This document shows positions 26,014 through 37,544 of a stretch of 64,000 bases of DNA, piece after piece (the stretch's first letter is position 1; each line of letters starts with the position of its first letter). The translations under genes were made by a program, and so were the position numbers. The DNA is from Larus michahellis (Eukaryota; Chordata; Aves; Charadriiformes; Laridae), in the NCBI RefSeq assembly GCF_964199755.1, contig NC_133896.1, positions 102,020,301 through 102,084,300 of the forward strand, in the 5' to 3' direction. The notes below the pieces were generated by a model. It was not told the DNA's origin. It made no database searches and saw only the letters and a program-made list of their open reading frames with translations.

Positions 26014-28391
26014 TCAAACTTCGACAGCATGCTTAGCACTCAAACAATGGAAAAGTGTGGTACTAACAGCAAGTGATGTTTCAGTCTCTCCACAACAGCA
26101 AAGTGGACACTGTCTTGGAGCTCCAACTCATGAACTGGAGTGAGCTGTAGCGTCTCCCAGCCTTAGCTGTCTGACCTGTCCTGTCTTTACTCTTAAATGA
26201 TGGTTTACTTTCACGTGCCATTTTGCAAGCTAGTGTGCTTCAGCATCTGACTCATCCCTTCAGTGTGTGAACTTCCAAGGGAAGGTTAAGGTAGAAAACA
26301 GGTAGAGCTCAAAAGGTTCCTGCCTCCAGCTTGTGTGTCAGAGCCCTTGCCTTCTATCTGTAAAACCTTCTGTTATGTTTAGGAGCCATCTTTCAAGGCA
26401 GAAAAAGCAGATGGACTTCTAACCTTACCCTAAAAGTTCAAAAGAAATGGGCAATTAGCAATTTCTGTGCTTTTGGAAGCTCTACATCAGCACTTAAAAG
26501 AGGAGGCAGGTTTTTGTAAGCCTAAATGAGACCCAAGAAGAAACAGTCAACTTATTTAAAATTGGATCTCCAAGAAAAACTCTACCTTGCTCTCCAAGAA
26601 CAAGCAGCAGAATGCAGTAACTGTATCCATCCCACCCTTATCTCCTTTCTGGTCAGTTTTGAATGCAATACGCTGCCAAATATCTATTTGTTTCCTGATC
26701 TCAAACTGCTGCCATGAAGAACGCGCAACAGTCACTTCTGAAGAAGGACCTACCTTCCACTCTTCCTATTTCAGATTATACTAACTGGTATACATTTTAT
26801 CAATGCATTTAGAAGACACCAGCAGTTGTCCTTTGTACTGCAAAAGTGCCTGTATTCCTACTGGTTTAGAAAATAATCCTACAGCATGTTTGGATGAATC
26901 AGGTAGTAGTCATAAGTAACATAAACCCAGCAGTACCTGGTATTTGTAAGGAAGCCTGTTTTTAAAATCCACTGACATAACTTTTCCCAATTAGGGATAA
27001 CTAGTACCTCATTTATTGTCACATTGTCAATTCATACCTTCTAGAAGTGTCATGGTATAAAAATATTTTAATTTAGAGTGACCTTACTCTTTATCCTGAC
27101 TAGTGAAATGTAATTTGATGCAGGAGGACTAGGCTAAGGGTCTAGAGATACCTTGTGACAAGCTTGCTCAGCTTCCAGCAAGAAACAAAAGTAGCAATAG
27201 CATCAACATGTGCTCTTTTATCCTATTCCCATGAAAATTATATACAGCTTCTGAATAGAAAAAAAATCAGTAAAAGACTGTTTTCATTTTCAAACCTGAG
27301 CATCTAATCCAAAACTTAAGATCTTCAATGAGAGCTTAAATTTTAAGCTCTCTACAATCTGGCCAGGCAAATTCTGTTACTCTTCCGATGGATATGAGCT
27401 GCAGGAACCAAGAATCTTGGCAAACTTGGCTACTCACTTTAGGTACCAGTTTGGCAATTTTGGGTCAAGTTAATACAGTCCCTCTCATTTCATGGCTTAT
27501 TATAAATTATCAGGAGTCTATTTACACGTAGTCAGTGTTGCAATCTCACAGGCTGTTATAAAATCAGAAAGGACTCATCCCAGCATTGACATTTCAAACC
27601 AGAAGAAATCTTAAATTAAGCCAGGACACTGCAACATACATCTTTGTTTACCACGTTTGGTAGATCTTTAAACATCAAGCATAACCAACAGGCAGAAGCC
27701 ACAGTGCACCTTTAGATCTTGAAGTTCAAAATTCAGGTTTGTCAAAAGTAAGTTGAAGTTATGTGAACAGTTCTTAAATCTTATGCAGATGTGTTTCAGT
27801 TCTGTTTGTTTTTAAACACTACTATCTGACCCTGAAAAATAATAAATTGCGTGAAATCCAATTGGAATGCAAACAATCTAACAAAACCCAGAGAATTTAA
27901 GTAACCTCTAAAGGGGGCAAGGGGGAGATAAAGTCTACTTTTAAACTACTTTCCTGTGAACTTCCATGGGAGATGACCAATTAAATACGTAGAGAAGTCT
28001 TAGTTATATTAACAACAACAACAAAAACAACCAAAAAACAAATACAACAACCCACCACCAAGGAAACAGTCCATGCATCTTAAATAATATGTAAGTATAA
28101 AGGAAGCAGACAAACTATTTGACTTTCCACATTCAATCAGAAACACACTATTTAATAGTTCTCTCACTGACTTATCCTCTTCGTTGTTTAGAAATAAACA
28201 TTCTTCCCCTATGTATGATACAGAAAATACGTACGCTTTCTTTTCAATGAAACATAATTTGAGTAAGAACAGCACTTGCACTGAAACCTGTCCTCTAAGT
28301 TTAGTCATATTAGCACTGGGTAACTCTGAACATCAAAATCCCCGAATACATGTTAATTAAAATAAATATCTGGAGATATATTTGGACTTAC

Positions 28392-28419
28392 CATCATTCT
28401 AACATCACTCCTTTTGCAT
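28392..28419 (-). CDS. CD47: CD47 last coding tail exon with stop codon
   Basis: The 28-base exon has acceptor TTTAAAG, preceded by a good branch-point match (TACTAAT near 28443-28449), and donor GTAAGTCC. Joined to exon 9 in phase 1 it reads DAKGVMLE and then TGA (28394-28396). Human CD47 ends ESKGMMNDE. The DNA aligns with the human exon over AAAGGA-TGATG and again over AATGATG at the end, but four bases (TTAG) lie between, which shifts the frame to a stop. The bases just upstream of the acceptor read GCT TTT AAA G (Ala-Phe-Lys), like the mammalian AFK segment, but lack a canonical AG before them. Splicing of this end needs transcript evidence. Confidence 0.6.
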
Positions 28420-29078
28420 CTTTAAAAGCCAAGCAAACAGATTAGTAATGAGCCAAACACCAAGAAATGCTTCATAATTAATATTCAGATTAATTCTAAA
28501 ATTTGGGTTACTTGCTACTGCCCAGCATGCCAATTAGTGAACAGAACAGCAAAAATAAAAATAAAAAAGTCAGAGTCATTCCTTCCAAATTTCCCCCATC
28601 TTAAGCGCAATCAAGAGTAGCCCAACACCATTGCAGAGTTTCTCCAACCCAAAGAAATATCAAAAGAATAGAGTGACAAGGATAGAATTTGCTATAATCG
28701 TAAGTATTCCACCAAGATAAAATGCCCATGAAGAAGAATTAACATTGATTTTCAAGATCTGTCCCCTCTTTTCCTCTTAAAAGCTGGACTTTTTGCAAGG
28801 TGAAGAGGGTGGGTATAATATCCTGAGATACTAGATTTGTCCTAAAACCAGCCAACCAATGCCACTAGCTAGCAAAGCACAGTAACGTACAACAGGGGGT
28901 CTGGAGCTGCAGGCATAATTTCATCGAGAGATCAAATTCTTACTAACTCACAGAGCCACATAAGTTGACATACCGATCTGCCATCTCAGTGCTGTTGTAT
29001 TGAGAACTAAAATTATTTTTTTGACCTTTTTCCATAATTAATCCCTTCATTAGAAGATAAGCCTTGAATATCACCTAC

Positions 29079-29103
29079 CATTTAGTGGTTCTTCTACAGC
29101 TTT
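29079..29103 (-). CDS. CD47: CD47 exon 9: KAVEEPLN tail exon
   Basis: 25 bases encode KAVEEPLN (residues 302-309) plus one base. The acceptor is TTTTGCAG and the donor GTAGGTG. The eight residues are identical to human CD47, and the phase (in 0, out 1) is the same. In mammals this exon is alternatively spliced and sets the cytoplasmic tail length. Its identity confirms that the tail is encoded here and that exon 8 must leave in phase 0. Confidence 0.9.
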
Positions 29104-31479
29104 CTGCAAAACATTTAAAAATATATATATGTATAAAAAGCCTTCATGTTTACTTTTGGCTCGCCACAGTTAAATTACTCTAATTGACATATACAGTAAG
29201 TAGTGATTCTACAAAAACGAAGAAAGCTGAATGTTAATAAAATTAATGACTAGAGTTCTGAAAAAAAATAAATCAATCGATAACTGCATTCTCCAGATTA
29301 TTTTTCCCCCACTGCAAATTTTTCCTCAGATGAAATACCTCTAGGTGGCAGCAAAAGGCATGCAGATACTACTTTTAAGCTCTAAAATCTAACTGATATT
29401 TCTGTGATTTGATCAATGGTTAGTAATAAAGCAGCATTGACTAAAAAATTAAAAAAAAATAATAAAAATAGCCAAGCAATCAAGTGTAATCTCCTCAAAA
29501 GGAAATACACCACAATTGTGCATTTAGTTTGGTAGACAATAATCAGAAACACCACATGCAATCTACAGAAACATTTAAAAAAATAATAAGGAATTCCTTA
29601 AGATGGCAGATTTCAAAATACACATCTTTTCCCTTCAGACTCAAGAAAATATCAAGCATCATTTTTTAAGTGTGCCCCATTGTCAAAATTAAGCACTTCA
29701 CCAATAGTAATTTTTCCATAGTCTTTAGATTACACAGAATCAAAGTGTACTTTCAAAATAACTTTCAAAATAACACCTACTTATTGCCTCAAAGTACAGC
29801 AATATACGCTGAACTGCCCTTGGTGGAAATGAGAACATATTAATACACTTCATTTTCCACTAGGTCTTTCCGTAACTTATGTAAATTCATGGGCACAAAT
29901 TATTGTCACCTGAATTCCTCTGTATCTGGCCTTCCACTAACTGCAGCTGCAAAACCCATATTTTTAGTGGCTGAGATTTCCAATGACCTCCAAGTTTTAA
30001 AAATTTCTTTGATTTTATTCCTGTCTCCAATTCAGAGAGTAACATGGTGTTCATTACGACATAATTATGGCTATTTCTTTACTTGTCAAATCCTCACTGC
30101 AGTGTAAAACCTTGTGAAGAGAACGGCTCATAAAGAGAACAGAGTTCCACAAAGGATATTATTTAGCATTTAATAAAATAAAAACATGTAATAAAGGTAA
30201 TTTACAACCAAAAAACTAAGTTTAAAAAAAAAAATATCTCCTCTTGCCCTGTTTGCTTCCATTCTACAGGTTAAAATAAGCGTGTTAAATAAAGGCAAGA
30301 CTGCATTTCGAAAGAAGAGTATCCGTAGTACATTTCTCAGCTCATTTTTATAACATAATGAACCCTGTAAACCTCCTCTGTTTTTAAATTTTTTTTTAAA
30401 CTCCATGCACTGATTTTCCTTCTGTAAGTACGAGACCAATTCTATGAAATATTATTCCTTAAAATGAAAATGGATGAGAAAAAGCAAAGGGGAAAAAAAA
30501 AAAAAATCTCTGTTGTCCTAACTACGGTCAGCTCTCCTGCCCCACTGTTAGAAACCATCTTTCTTTAACAGCTGGGTCTCAGGCCATAGACTGAAGAAGA
30601 GATCTGAAAACACGTCTCAAATAATGGCTATCAGTCAAGAAATGGGATGACTTAGAATTTGCCATACTCCCCTGCTACAAGGAAATTTTACTGGTATTTT
30701 ACAGTTGTGCCTCTTTACTTGCTTCTGCAAAACTCCAGAAACCAGGCAGCTCACATTCATGGATCACTAGAAAGCACTGCATAAGTCTATGAAAATTACT
30801 GTTTGAGGAATGATTACTCTAGAATTCAAACAGACTGACTGAAAAACCTTCTTTAAAAAACACAAAGTGCTTTTCCATTTGTTCTGTGTGACCTAAAGGC
30901 TCTGCTTTCAGATGGTCTCATCAAATTAAGGGGCATTATAGTAAAATAAGAAAAGAAAAAAAGATCAAGGCTACAGCACTCGTATAGCTGGGAATGCAAG
31001 AGAATTTTAAAGAGTTCCGATGTAGAAGACCATAGGAAAAAAACCCAACCTAAGTCTTTGTTTTAAGCCTCCTAGATTAAAAAAAAACATTCAGTGGTAT
31101 TCTGCATTCACCTTAAGGAAAAGCATTTTCCTTACGGTGAGCAAAAGGTCATTATAAATTCATGTGAAAGAGTGCATTGTAAAAGAACACCAAACTTCCC
31201 TTCACATCCACCACCTTTTTGTGACAGCCCTTGAAACTCCATTTGGGCGCAACAGCCAGAGTAGCCATCAGGTAAGGGTGGCAATTACAGTACTAGAGAC
31301 ACACTCAATAGGGACAATGAAGACCACCAACTCACTCAACATTAGACATCTGTTACACAGCCAGAACTTTTGCTTGCTACCAACCTGGTCTGAATTCGAA
31401 CTAGTGAAGAAAGGTTCAGTATCTCACTACAATCCCCTGAGCCATCTAGTCACCCCAAATTTATTAATTTTAAGCTTAC

Positions 31480-31511
31480 CCCTGGACGAGGATGATCTTT
31501 CATTCTGGGAC
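31480..31511 (-). CDS. CD47: CD47 exon 8: juxtamembrane part of the cytoplasmic tail (divergent)
   Basis: This 32-base exon was found by splice logic: acceptor ATTATTTAG, donor GTAAGC, entry in phase 1 and exit in phase 0. These are exactly the length and phases of the mammalian exon for ASNQKTIQPPR. The bird residues 291-301 read GPRMKDHPRPG. Only the general character is kept (11 residues, basic, Pro-rich end). It joins in frame to KAVEEPLN. It was chosen because length, phase, splice sites and order all fit; the sequence itself gives little support. An alternative is that the true exon was missed. Confidence 0.7.
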
Positions 31512-32318
31512 CTAAATAATTGCAAGAGAGTGAGCATGTCATGATCGACCGAATAAAAATAATCTACTGATGAAACGTGGAACAGAGCAGCAAGACACAA
31601 AAATGAAGCTTCGTCTATCCAAAACTACTTAATACGATGATCTGCAAATTCTTAAAGCCCCTAAGCACTCCTCTGTTTACGAACTGAATAACCTTATCAT
31701 GTACAGTTTGTGAATTGTCTCACTCATGCATTCAGCTCTAAAAATGAATTATGCTACACACTACTCTTTGTGCTTATTTTTGGTGTGCTGGAATCTACCC
31801 AACAGTCACATTTGACTTCTTCAGCTAGCATAACCAAACTACAAGTGGAATATTTATGCAGACACATAGACACACATCATATATACAAGTAGTCCAAAGT
31901 CAATAAAAATTACTTTTATTATTGTTAAAAGGCTTGCTTCATCTCTGTCACATTTTTGACTCATCTTCATCTCAGACATCAAATATTAGGCATTCTGCCT
32001 TAATTTCTTCTTTAATGGAAATCCTCCCTGTCTCAGGGTCTATTCTGACCATGCCTACACAAGGTGTGCATGTACTAAACCTTGAAGACTGCATAGTTCA
32101 GTGCAGACCAGGGTCTGCACTGACTGTTTACACATCAGCGCAATATATCCTCAATTGCATGGTTCTCTGTCCAAACTAACGAGCTGTTTGAAAAGCCTTC
32201 ATGCACAGCTTGAGACAAGGAAGTCACACTGCTCTCAAATCCAAGATGTAAAGTCCACATAATATGCTGTGGTGTACCAGCATTCCAATCACATAGCATT
32301 GCTGTATTTTTTGCTTAT

Positions 32319-32389
32319 TTAGCAGGCCTGACTGGCTTTTTCATCTTTATATCTCTCATCTTTTTGAGATCTCGTGAACAGACCTGTTT
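32319..32389 (-). other. Possible alternative CD47 terminal tail exon
   Basis: After a strong acceptor (CTTTGTTTCAG), continuing exon 7 in phase 1 gives an open frame of 23 residues that starts ETGLFTRSQKDER, is rich in Lys, Glu and Asp, and ends in TAA at 32319-32321. It would give a different cytoplasmic tail directly after the last membrane helix. I see no good donor inside it and no strong AATAAA just after it. It may be chance: 23 codons without a stop are not rare. Confidence 0.2.
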
Positions 32390-32967
32390 CTGAAACAAAG
32401 TATTACTAGTCTTTCCTCCTGGCTTTTAAAATTAAGCATGAGAAAAAATAGGATTCACTAAAACGAAAGGTGTGCATTCAAATCGCTCTTATTTTAACCT
32501 ACCTCTAACCAGTGGAAATCACTAGGCAGACTTTTCTTCTTTAAATTCCTATTTTGATAAGCTTTTGTGTGCACCATCCCATAACCCACTCTAGAATCCT
32601 TGAAATCCTTTTGCTCTCTTCATTCTAAGGTTCACCTAGCCAACTGTATAAATGAAGAGCTTAAACAGTAACAACAATCCTACAGTTGCAACACTCATAC
32701 TTAAGAAACCTGGCTGTGTTGATCTCAAGACAGTTTATTATGATAAGCTGTAAATTTCCTTACTCAAGATTCCCCACACAAGCTCTATGAAACAAAGCCA
32801 ATATATACAGACAACTTTTCAGTAATTTTTTTAACTATGTAATTGTGAAATCACACCTTATGTTCAAATAAGCTGTGTCTACCTCTGAAAAGTACAATAG
32901 AGAAAATTGCTCTTCCGAATATTGAAGTGCTAGAAAAAAATAATGCGGAATATTAGGTGCTACTTAC

Positions 32968-33060
32968 CCATAATAAACACGTAACCCAGACTAAGCAAAT
33001 TTGCAATAGCCAGAATAGCTAAGCCAGCAATGACAACAGACCCATGTATCGGAGGACAAG
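32968..33060 (-). CDS. CD47: CD47 exon 7: last transmembrane segment
   Basis: 93 bases encode residues 260-290, phase 1 at both ends, with acceptor TTAACAG and donor GTAAGTA. It begins ACPPIHGSVVIAGLAILA, aligning with ACIPMHGPLLISGLSILA of human CD47. Cys261 matches human Cys263, known to form the long-range disulphide with Cys33 of the IgV domain, so that link should be kept. The helix ends GYVFIM, where human has VYMKFV. Confidence 0.94.
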
Positions 33061-34864
33061 CTGTTAAAAACACAATAAAAGAAACTGTATCGTCTGACAC
33101 AAGTAAAAGCACAAACCTTTATTTTGGATATAACTGAATACTAAAATAAATAAGCCTAATAAAACCAGATGTGATTCATTTCTCTTTCAAAGCTATCCCA
33201 GAACTACTTCTGCATCTTTCTTTTTCTATATACATTCTTTAATGGTACAGAGGCATTTACTGATTTATCCTGCTTAACTATACTAGCATACTACAATTTA
33301 GCCATTCTGTCATTCACTGCAATCAACAACATTCTTTCATTAATTAAATTATTTTAAATTTAAACTTATATCTTCAATCCCATTTGTTTGAACTATAATT
33401 GCATTAGAATTACAGAATTCAACACTGTTACTGATAAAAAAAGAGTAAAAAAACAAGGGAAGAAGGGAGCAGAATATGAGGGCAGTTCTGAGGCAAATCC
33501 AGGCCTATCACAGAGCAGGAACAGGCTACTATAACCCAACCATAGTTGACTGTACAAACTCCTTGTTCTCTGATCCTTGTTTCCAGGGACCTGAAGTCAT
33601 TGCAACTACCTGTGAGCTCAACCTAGGAGGAGCTATTTCTGCTGACACTTAAGGGTCATTGAACTAAACTTCCAGGGACACAAATAACATCTACCTTGAT
33701 GACGATAACATCTACCTGTGAAAAGGTCACCCTGAAAAACTAGGGAGACTTTCCATTTGAGCACATAATAAAAACATCCTCCATTTTCTATTACTCTAGG
33801 GGATTAATGCTTTACCAGAAATCTCCCATCAGTTTATTTTACTACTACATTTGACAACACTTAAGCGTCCCTCACATATACTTCTGTAAATACTAAACAA
33901 TAAGCATAAAACTCCAAACACAACTCCACTGAAAGGTGTATCATTTCACCCAGATCAGGCAGACCTTTAGAAACCACTTCAAGGAGAAATAGTTTTTCTT
34001 AAATCCCCAACCAAATACAAAATGAACAATGTCTCTAAGAAACAATAAGCCAGGGGTATAAAGTGCTTCCAATGAACATGAGTATGTATTCTACTACTAA
34101 ATATACTGCCAAGGATGCCTAGTCCTAAATTCACCCTTTTCTCTGCTGTGGGGTTTTCTGGTGGGCAGAGTTCCAGGAAGGCTGGCAGGGTACAAAGGGA
34201 GGGTACGAGGCAGGGATAAGGGGTAGCACTGTGTGTGGTATTTAGTTGGAGTTCTTCTACAACAGTGACTGTTTTCAGGGCTGAAACAGAATGCCAGCCA
34301 CAACCAGACTTAAAACAGTCCAAGAACACTTCCAAGTTTACTGTCTCTGCATTTGCCTTTTTAAGCTGTTACAAAGGTATTCGTTTCCCAGCGACTCAGT
34401 TATCAGTCGCATACAAGTGGAGATTAACAAAGAATTTCTGATTTATTCATTGAACATGAGAAAGTCATTATGACTCTCGTTTAGCTTCTAAATACCCTAG
34501 GCCTCAGTAAAAATAACATTAATAAAGGTCAACATTGGTTTTAGGTGACTCTTCAGGGCACTAACTGTTGTAAAATTAAAACAATTAACTTTTCTTTTTT
34601 TGTTAAGCAACGGCTCATAGAATGCAGTCATGCTGGATGTAGTCATACTAATGAAACTGATATATGTGATACTGCCTTTGGGCTATTCTTCTTTCACCAG
34701 ATAAAAGAGCATTAAGACAGTAATCCTAAAGTACGTTTACAGAAGTTACTCACTAACGTTCAATGCAGTGAAGCCATTTTCACAGCATTTTAGTGTTACA
34801 AATAAGCAAACATCAGTTAGGGACAAAAGTAAAAAGACACCTTTACAGAAGAGAAATTGCTTAC

Positions 34865-34960
34865 CTGAGACACACAAAGCAAAACCAACCACAGCAATTA
34901 CATAACCAAGAATTTGCAGACCTATCAGAGCAAATGTTGCTTGTGGTAGACTACCGAACA
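34865..34960 (-). CDS. CD47: CD47 exon 6: fourth transmembrane segment
   Basis: 96 bases encode residues 228-259, phase 1 at both ends, with acceptor TTCCCAG and donor GTAAGC. The stretch LQILGYVIAVVGFALCV aligns with VIQVIAYILAVVGLSLCI of human CD47, including AVVG and the Leu-Cys after it. It forms the fourth helix. Confidence 0.93.
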
Positions 34961-35538
34961 CTGGGAAAGACAGAAAGAGAAACAAAATTGCAATTTTTCA
35001 AAGACTAACTAAAGGGATACAAAATGCAGATCATTCCCATAAAAACTAGCAATCAGACTCTCCTAAATTCCAGGCTCAGCCAGCCAGCATGATAACAAAA
35101 CAGCTATGCAAGTCACTCAGTGCTCTTGATGTATACACACGCACAGGAAAATATATGTATATATAAATAAAATTATAAATATATTATAAAAATTATAAAT
35201 AAAGCATAAGCAAAATTAAATACACATGTTCTGAGAGTTAGTTATTCATCCCAGTCCCAAGACCTAGGAAGGAAGAGCAGGAATGGCTCAGATGTTCTAC
35301 CCTAAATCTCATTTTTCAAGCAGGTAACTTATACTTCTTCCCTGAAGCAACTCAGGCAAACAAACAAGGTTAAACATTTTGTTTTGAGATACTATGAAGG
35401 TCAGGAACCCAGCAGGCTATGGTAGCACCTATTTATTAAAAAAAAAAAAAAAAGAAAAAAAAAGAAAACAGTATGTAGACTTGGGGGAGGCTCAGTTTTT
35501 CAGTCAGTATGTTCTTGTGCTAGTGAATAAATACTCAC

Positions 35539-35631
35539 CTATTCCAAACATAAAGTATTGAAGCGGTACGAAAATCACAGCAGGGACTACAATTAGGCCA
35601 AGGCCAGTTTGATTCTGTGCAGTATAGCCAT
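35539..35631 (-). CDS. CD47: CD47 exon 5: third transmembrane segment
   Basis: 93 bases encode residues 197-227, phase 1 at both ends, with acceptor TTTGCAG and donor GTGAGTA. It starts DGYTAQNQTGLGLIV, aligning with EYSLKNATGLGLIV of human CD47. The TGLGLIV stretch and an N-glycosylation sequon just before it (Asn203 here) are both kept, in the extracellular loop before the third helix (about 206-226). Confidence 0.93.
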
Positions 35632-36013
35632 CTGCAAACATTTATACAGAAATTAGTAAAACAGAAATCCTTGATTGGAGTAAAGCACAAAGCAAAAGTA
35701 AATTGTTAGTATCATCAAGTTTTTAGGGTCCAGAAAAAAATCCCATTGAACACCAGAAGTCAGTCCCTAGCCCCTAGCATTCACTCAAGGCAGCAGGACA
35801 GAAAATAGAAATAAATTTGGAGTCTCTATCTCCCTATGATCATCTGAGGGCCTGACAACCACAATGCTGTTTTTGTTGTATTGTATATTTTTTTGATTTT
35901 AAAATTAGTAGATAGCTATTAATAGGTGGTACTATCTTCCATACTACTGCATGGAAGAGATTAATTTGTGCTCTTATTCCCTTAAACTAGGCAGGCAATT
36001 TTAATACACTTAC

Positions 36014-36115
36014 CTTGGACAAAAAGAACAGTGCCTACAACAGCAACAACTATGGAGAAGACAGCTGCTACAATAACGCCCATTCTCTTCTCAGGTCCAA
36101 TTTCATATTTTAATG
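36014..36115 (-). CDS. CD47: CD47 exon 4: second transmembrane segment
   Basis: 102 bases encode residues 163-196, phase 1 at both ends, with acceptor TTTAAG and donor GTAAGTG. It begins ALKYEIGPEKR, aligning with TLKYRSGGMDEK of human CD47 (the LKY motif is exact), and continues into a helix at about residues 174-195. The polar start is the first intracellular loop. The helix ends FVQ, where human has FVPG. Confidence 0.93.
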
Positions 36116-37544
36116 CTTAAAGACAAAACCAAGAGAGACAGAGAGGAAAACAATCAGACATACAGATTATCTCACTAAAATACACAGATTTTATGATTGA
36201 GACTGTTGTCCTAAACAAATAAACAAAGTCCTAAAAACTTAGAACTATAAATACTACCAAGGTATCATTTGTTTTCATTGTTTGATATGGTTAATACGGC
36301 TTACTCAGATAAATGAAACCCGGCACTGGTGTTTTAGTCAAATTCTTAATTCCATCTTCTATGTAATTCAGGTGATATGTTATCAAAATAACTTTGGGAC
36401 ACGGTACTGGTTAATTCAAGTAGATGCGCTACTGACATTTAAATAATGTTACATTGAATTTGTTACTCAGGTGAGTGTCAGACAGGGATTTCAAAATTCC
36501 AGGTTTAATTCTCTTCCCTGTGACACTGTATATCACCTTCATGCCCAACGGAACAAGGTGATGTTCCCATCTCACCAGAATGCTTTGAGAATGAGTAGAT
36601 ATGGGCTGACCTACATATTCGGATGCCATAGACAAGACTAATTTTCAGTAAAACTGCACTGCTAAATAGCTGCCATCTCAGAAATGGTTGATTCTAGTGG
36701 AGGGTTTCAAAGCAGCAGCACTTTAGTAGTCTTTGGAAAAGAAGGAACAGTACAAATACATCATCTTAATACGCTGTGTTTGTTTCTGCCTCATACACTG
36801 CTAAAACTAAGACACAAAATGAGGCAGCTCTTGCTCCAAGCTTGAAAATGAATATACCGCGAATCTTGGTGTATGTTGAAATTGGTAATCACAAACAGAG
36901 AACAAATACTGCCAGTAACTTCAAAAAGAAAAACAAGGAACAAGTACAAAATTAACATCCCACTTACATGCACTGCATAAGCACAAAAAAAGTATCATGA
37001 GGATACAGTAAATATTCTAGAGGGTACATGTAACAAAATCTTTAATAGTATCTTATCTATGGAAGGGTCACAGCATACTCTCTTGTAATTAAAACTCAGT
37101 CGTTCATTATATTCACATTGTCTAAAGCAACAAGACCCCAGTCATGCTCACAAGTACTATTGTCATTTAAACCAAAAACTTATTTGGAATAGTAGTAATA
37201 GCAAAAACTTCCTGCATATCTGTACTGGAAATTCATATTTTTTCCTATTATAAATATGCTAAATAAGGAAAGCAAGACACAAAGGCAAAAATACGTAATG
37301 GATATGCTATACTTAAATCCTAAAAAACAATCCTGTAAGCATATCAAAAAACCCCACCACAAACCAACCAACCAACAAAAAAAACTCCAAGAAACCAAAC
37401 CCCCCATAAAACACAAACCCAAGAAAACATATATTCCAAAGTGTTACACAGAAAAATCAAGCCCAGTTTAACAAACTATTTAAAGGTATAGTGTAGCATT
37501 GCTGGATTCACAGGTTAACTAAACCAGTGCAAATTAAAGGGAAA

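Larger units (their letters stand above)
23525..28391 (-). other. CD47: CD47 3' UTR region, including at least one unresolved intron
   Basis: The tail exon ends in a donor (GTAAGTCC at 28384-28391), so a final, mainly untranslated exon must start further along the minus strand. I could not place its acceptor; one good candidate is the TATTTTTCAG ending near 27833. The region is AT-rich with no convincing coding frame. Human CD47 has a 3' UTR of several kb whose alternative polyadenylation affects surface localisation. The far end here (about 23525-23600) resembles the end of the human 3' UTR as I remember it: TGTAAATATT, then an AT-rich run, then AATAAA and CATTTTAAG. Confidence 0.6.
28420..32967 (-). 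other. CD47: CD47 introns 7, 8 and 9
   Basis: Introns 7 (31512-32967), 8 (29104-31479) and 9 (28420-29078) surround the short tail exons. Intron 7 holds a possible extra terminal exon at 32319-32389. A separate mammalian-type AFK microexon was looked for in intron 9 and not convincingly found. Confidence 0.7.
33061..36013 (-). other. CD47: CD47 introns 4, 5 and 6
   Basis: Introns 4 (35632-36013, 382 bp), 5 (34961-35538, 578 bp) and 6 (33061-34864, 1.8 kb) separate the exons for membrane segments 2 to 5. Intron 5 contains an A-rich run at about 35436-35466. Nothing else is recognised. Confidence 0.8.

Noticed and set aside
28461-28469. Candidate 9-base CD47 microexon (Ala-Phe-Leu) in intron 9
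   Set aside because: The flanking AG and GT exist, but it would leave an intron of only about 41 bases before the next exon and has a poor pyrimidine tract.
29341-29371. Candidate for CD47 exon 8 ending in a Pro-Pro-Arg-like stretch
   Set aside because: The reading phase at its donor is wrong for joining to KAVEEPLN, and upstream residues do not fit. The 31480-31511 exon fits length and phase exactly.
31067-31080. Possible splice acceptor (AATCTAG) followed by an open stretch in CD47 intron 8
   Set aside because: It gives no similarity to any CD47 tail segment and no suitable donor in the required phase.
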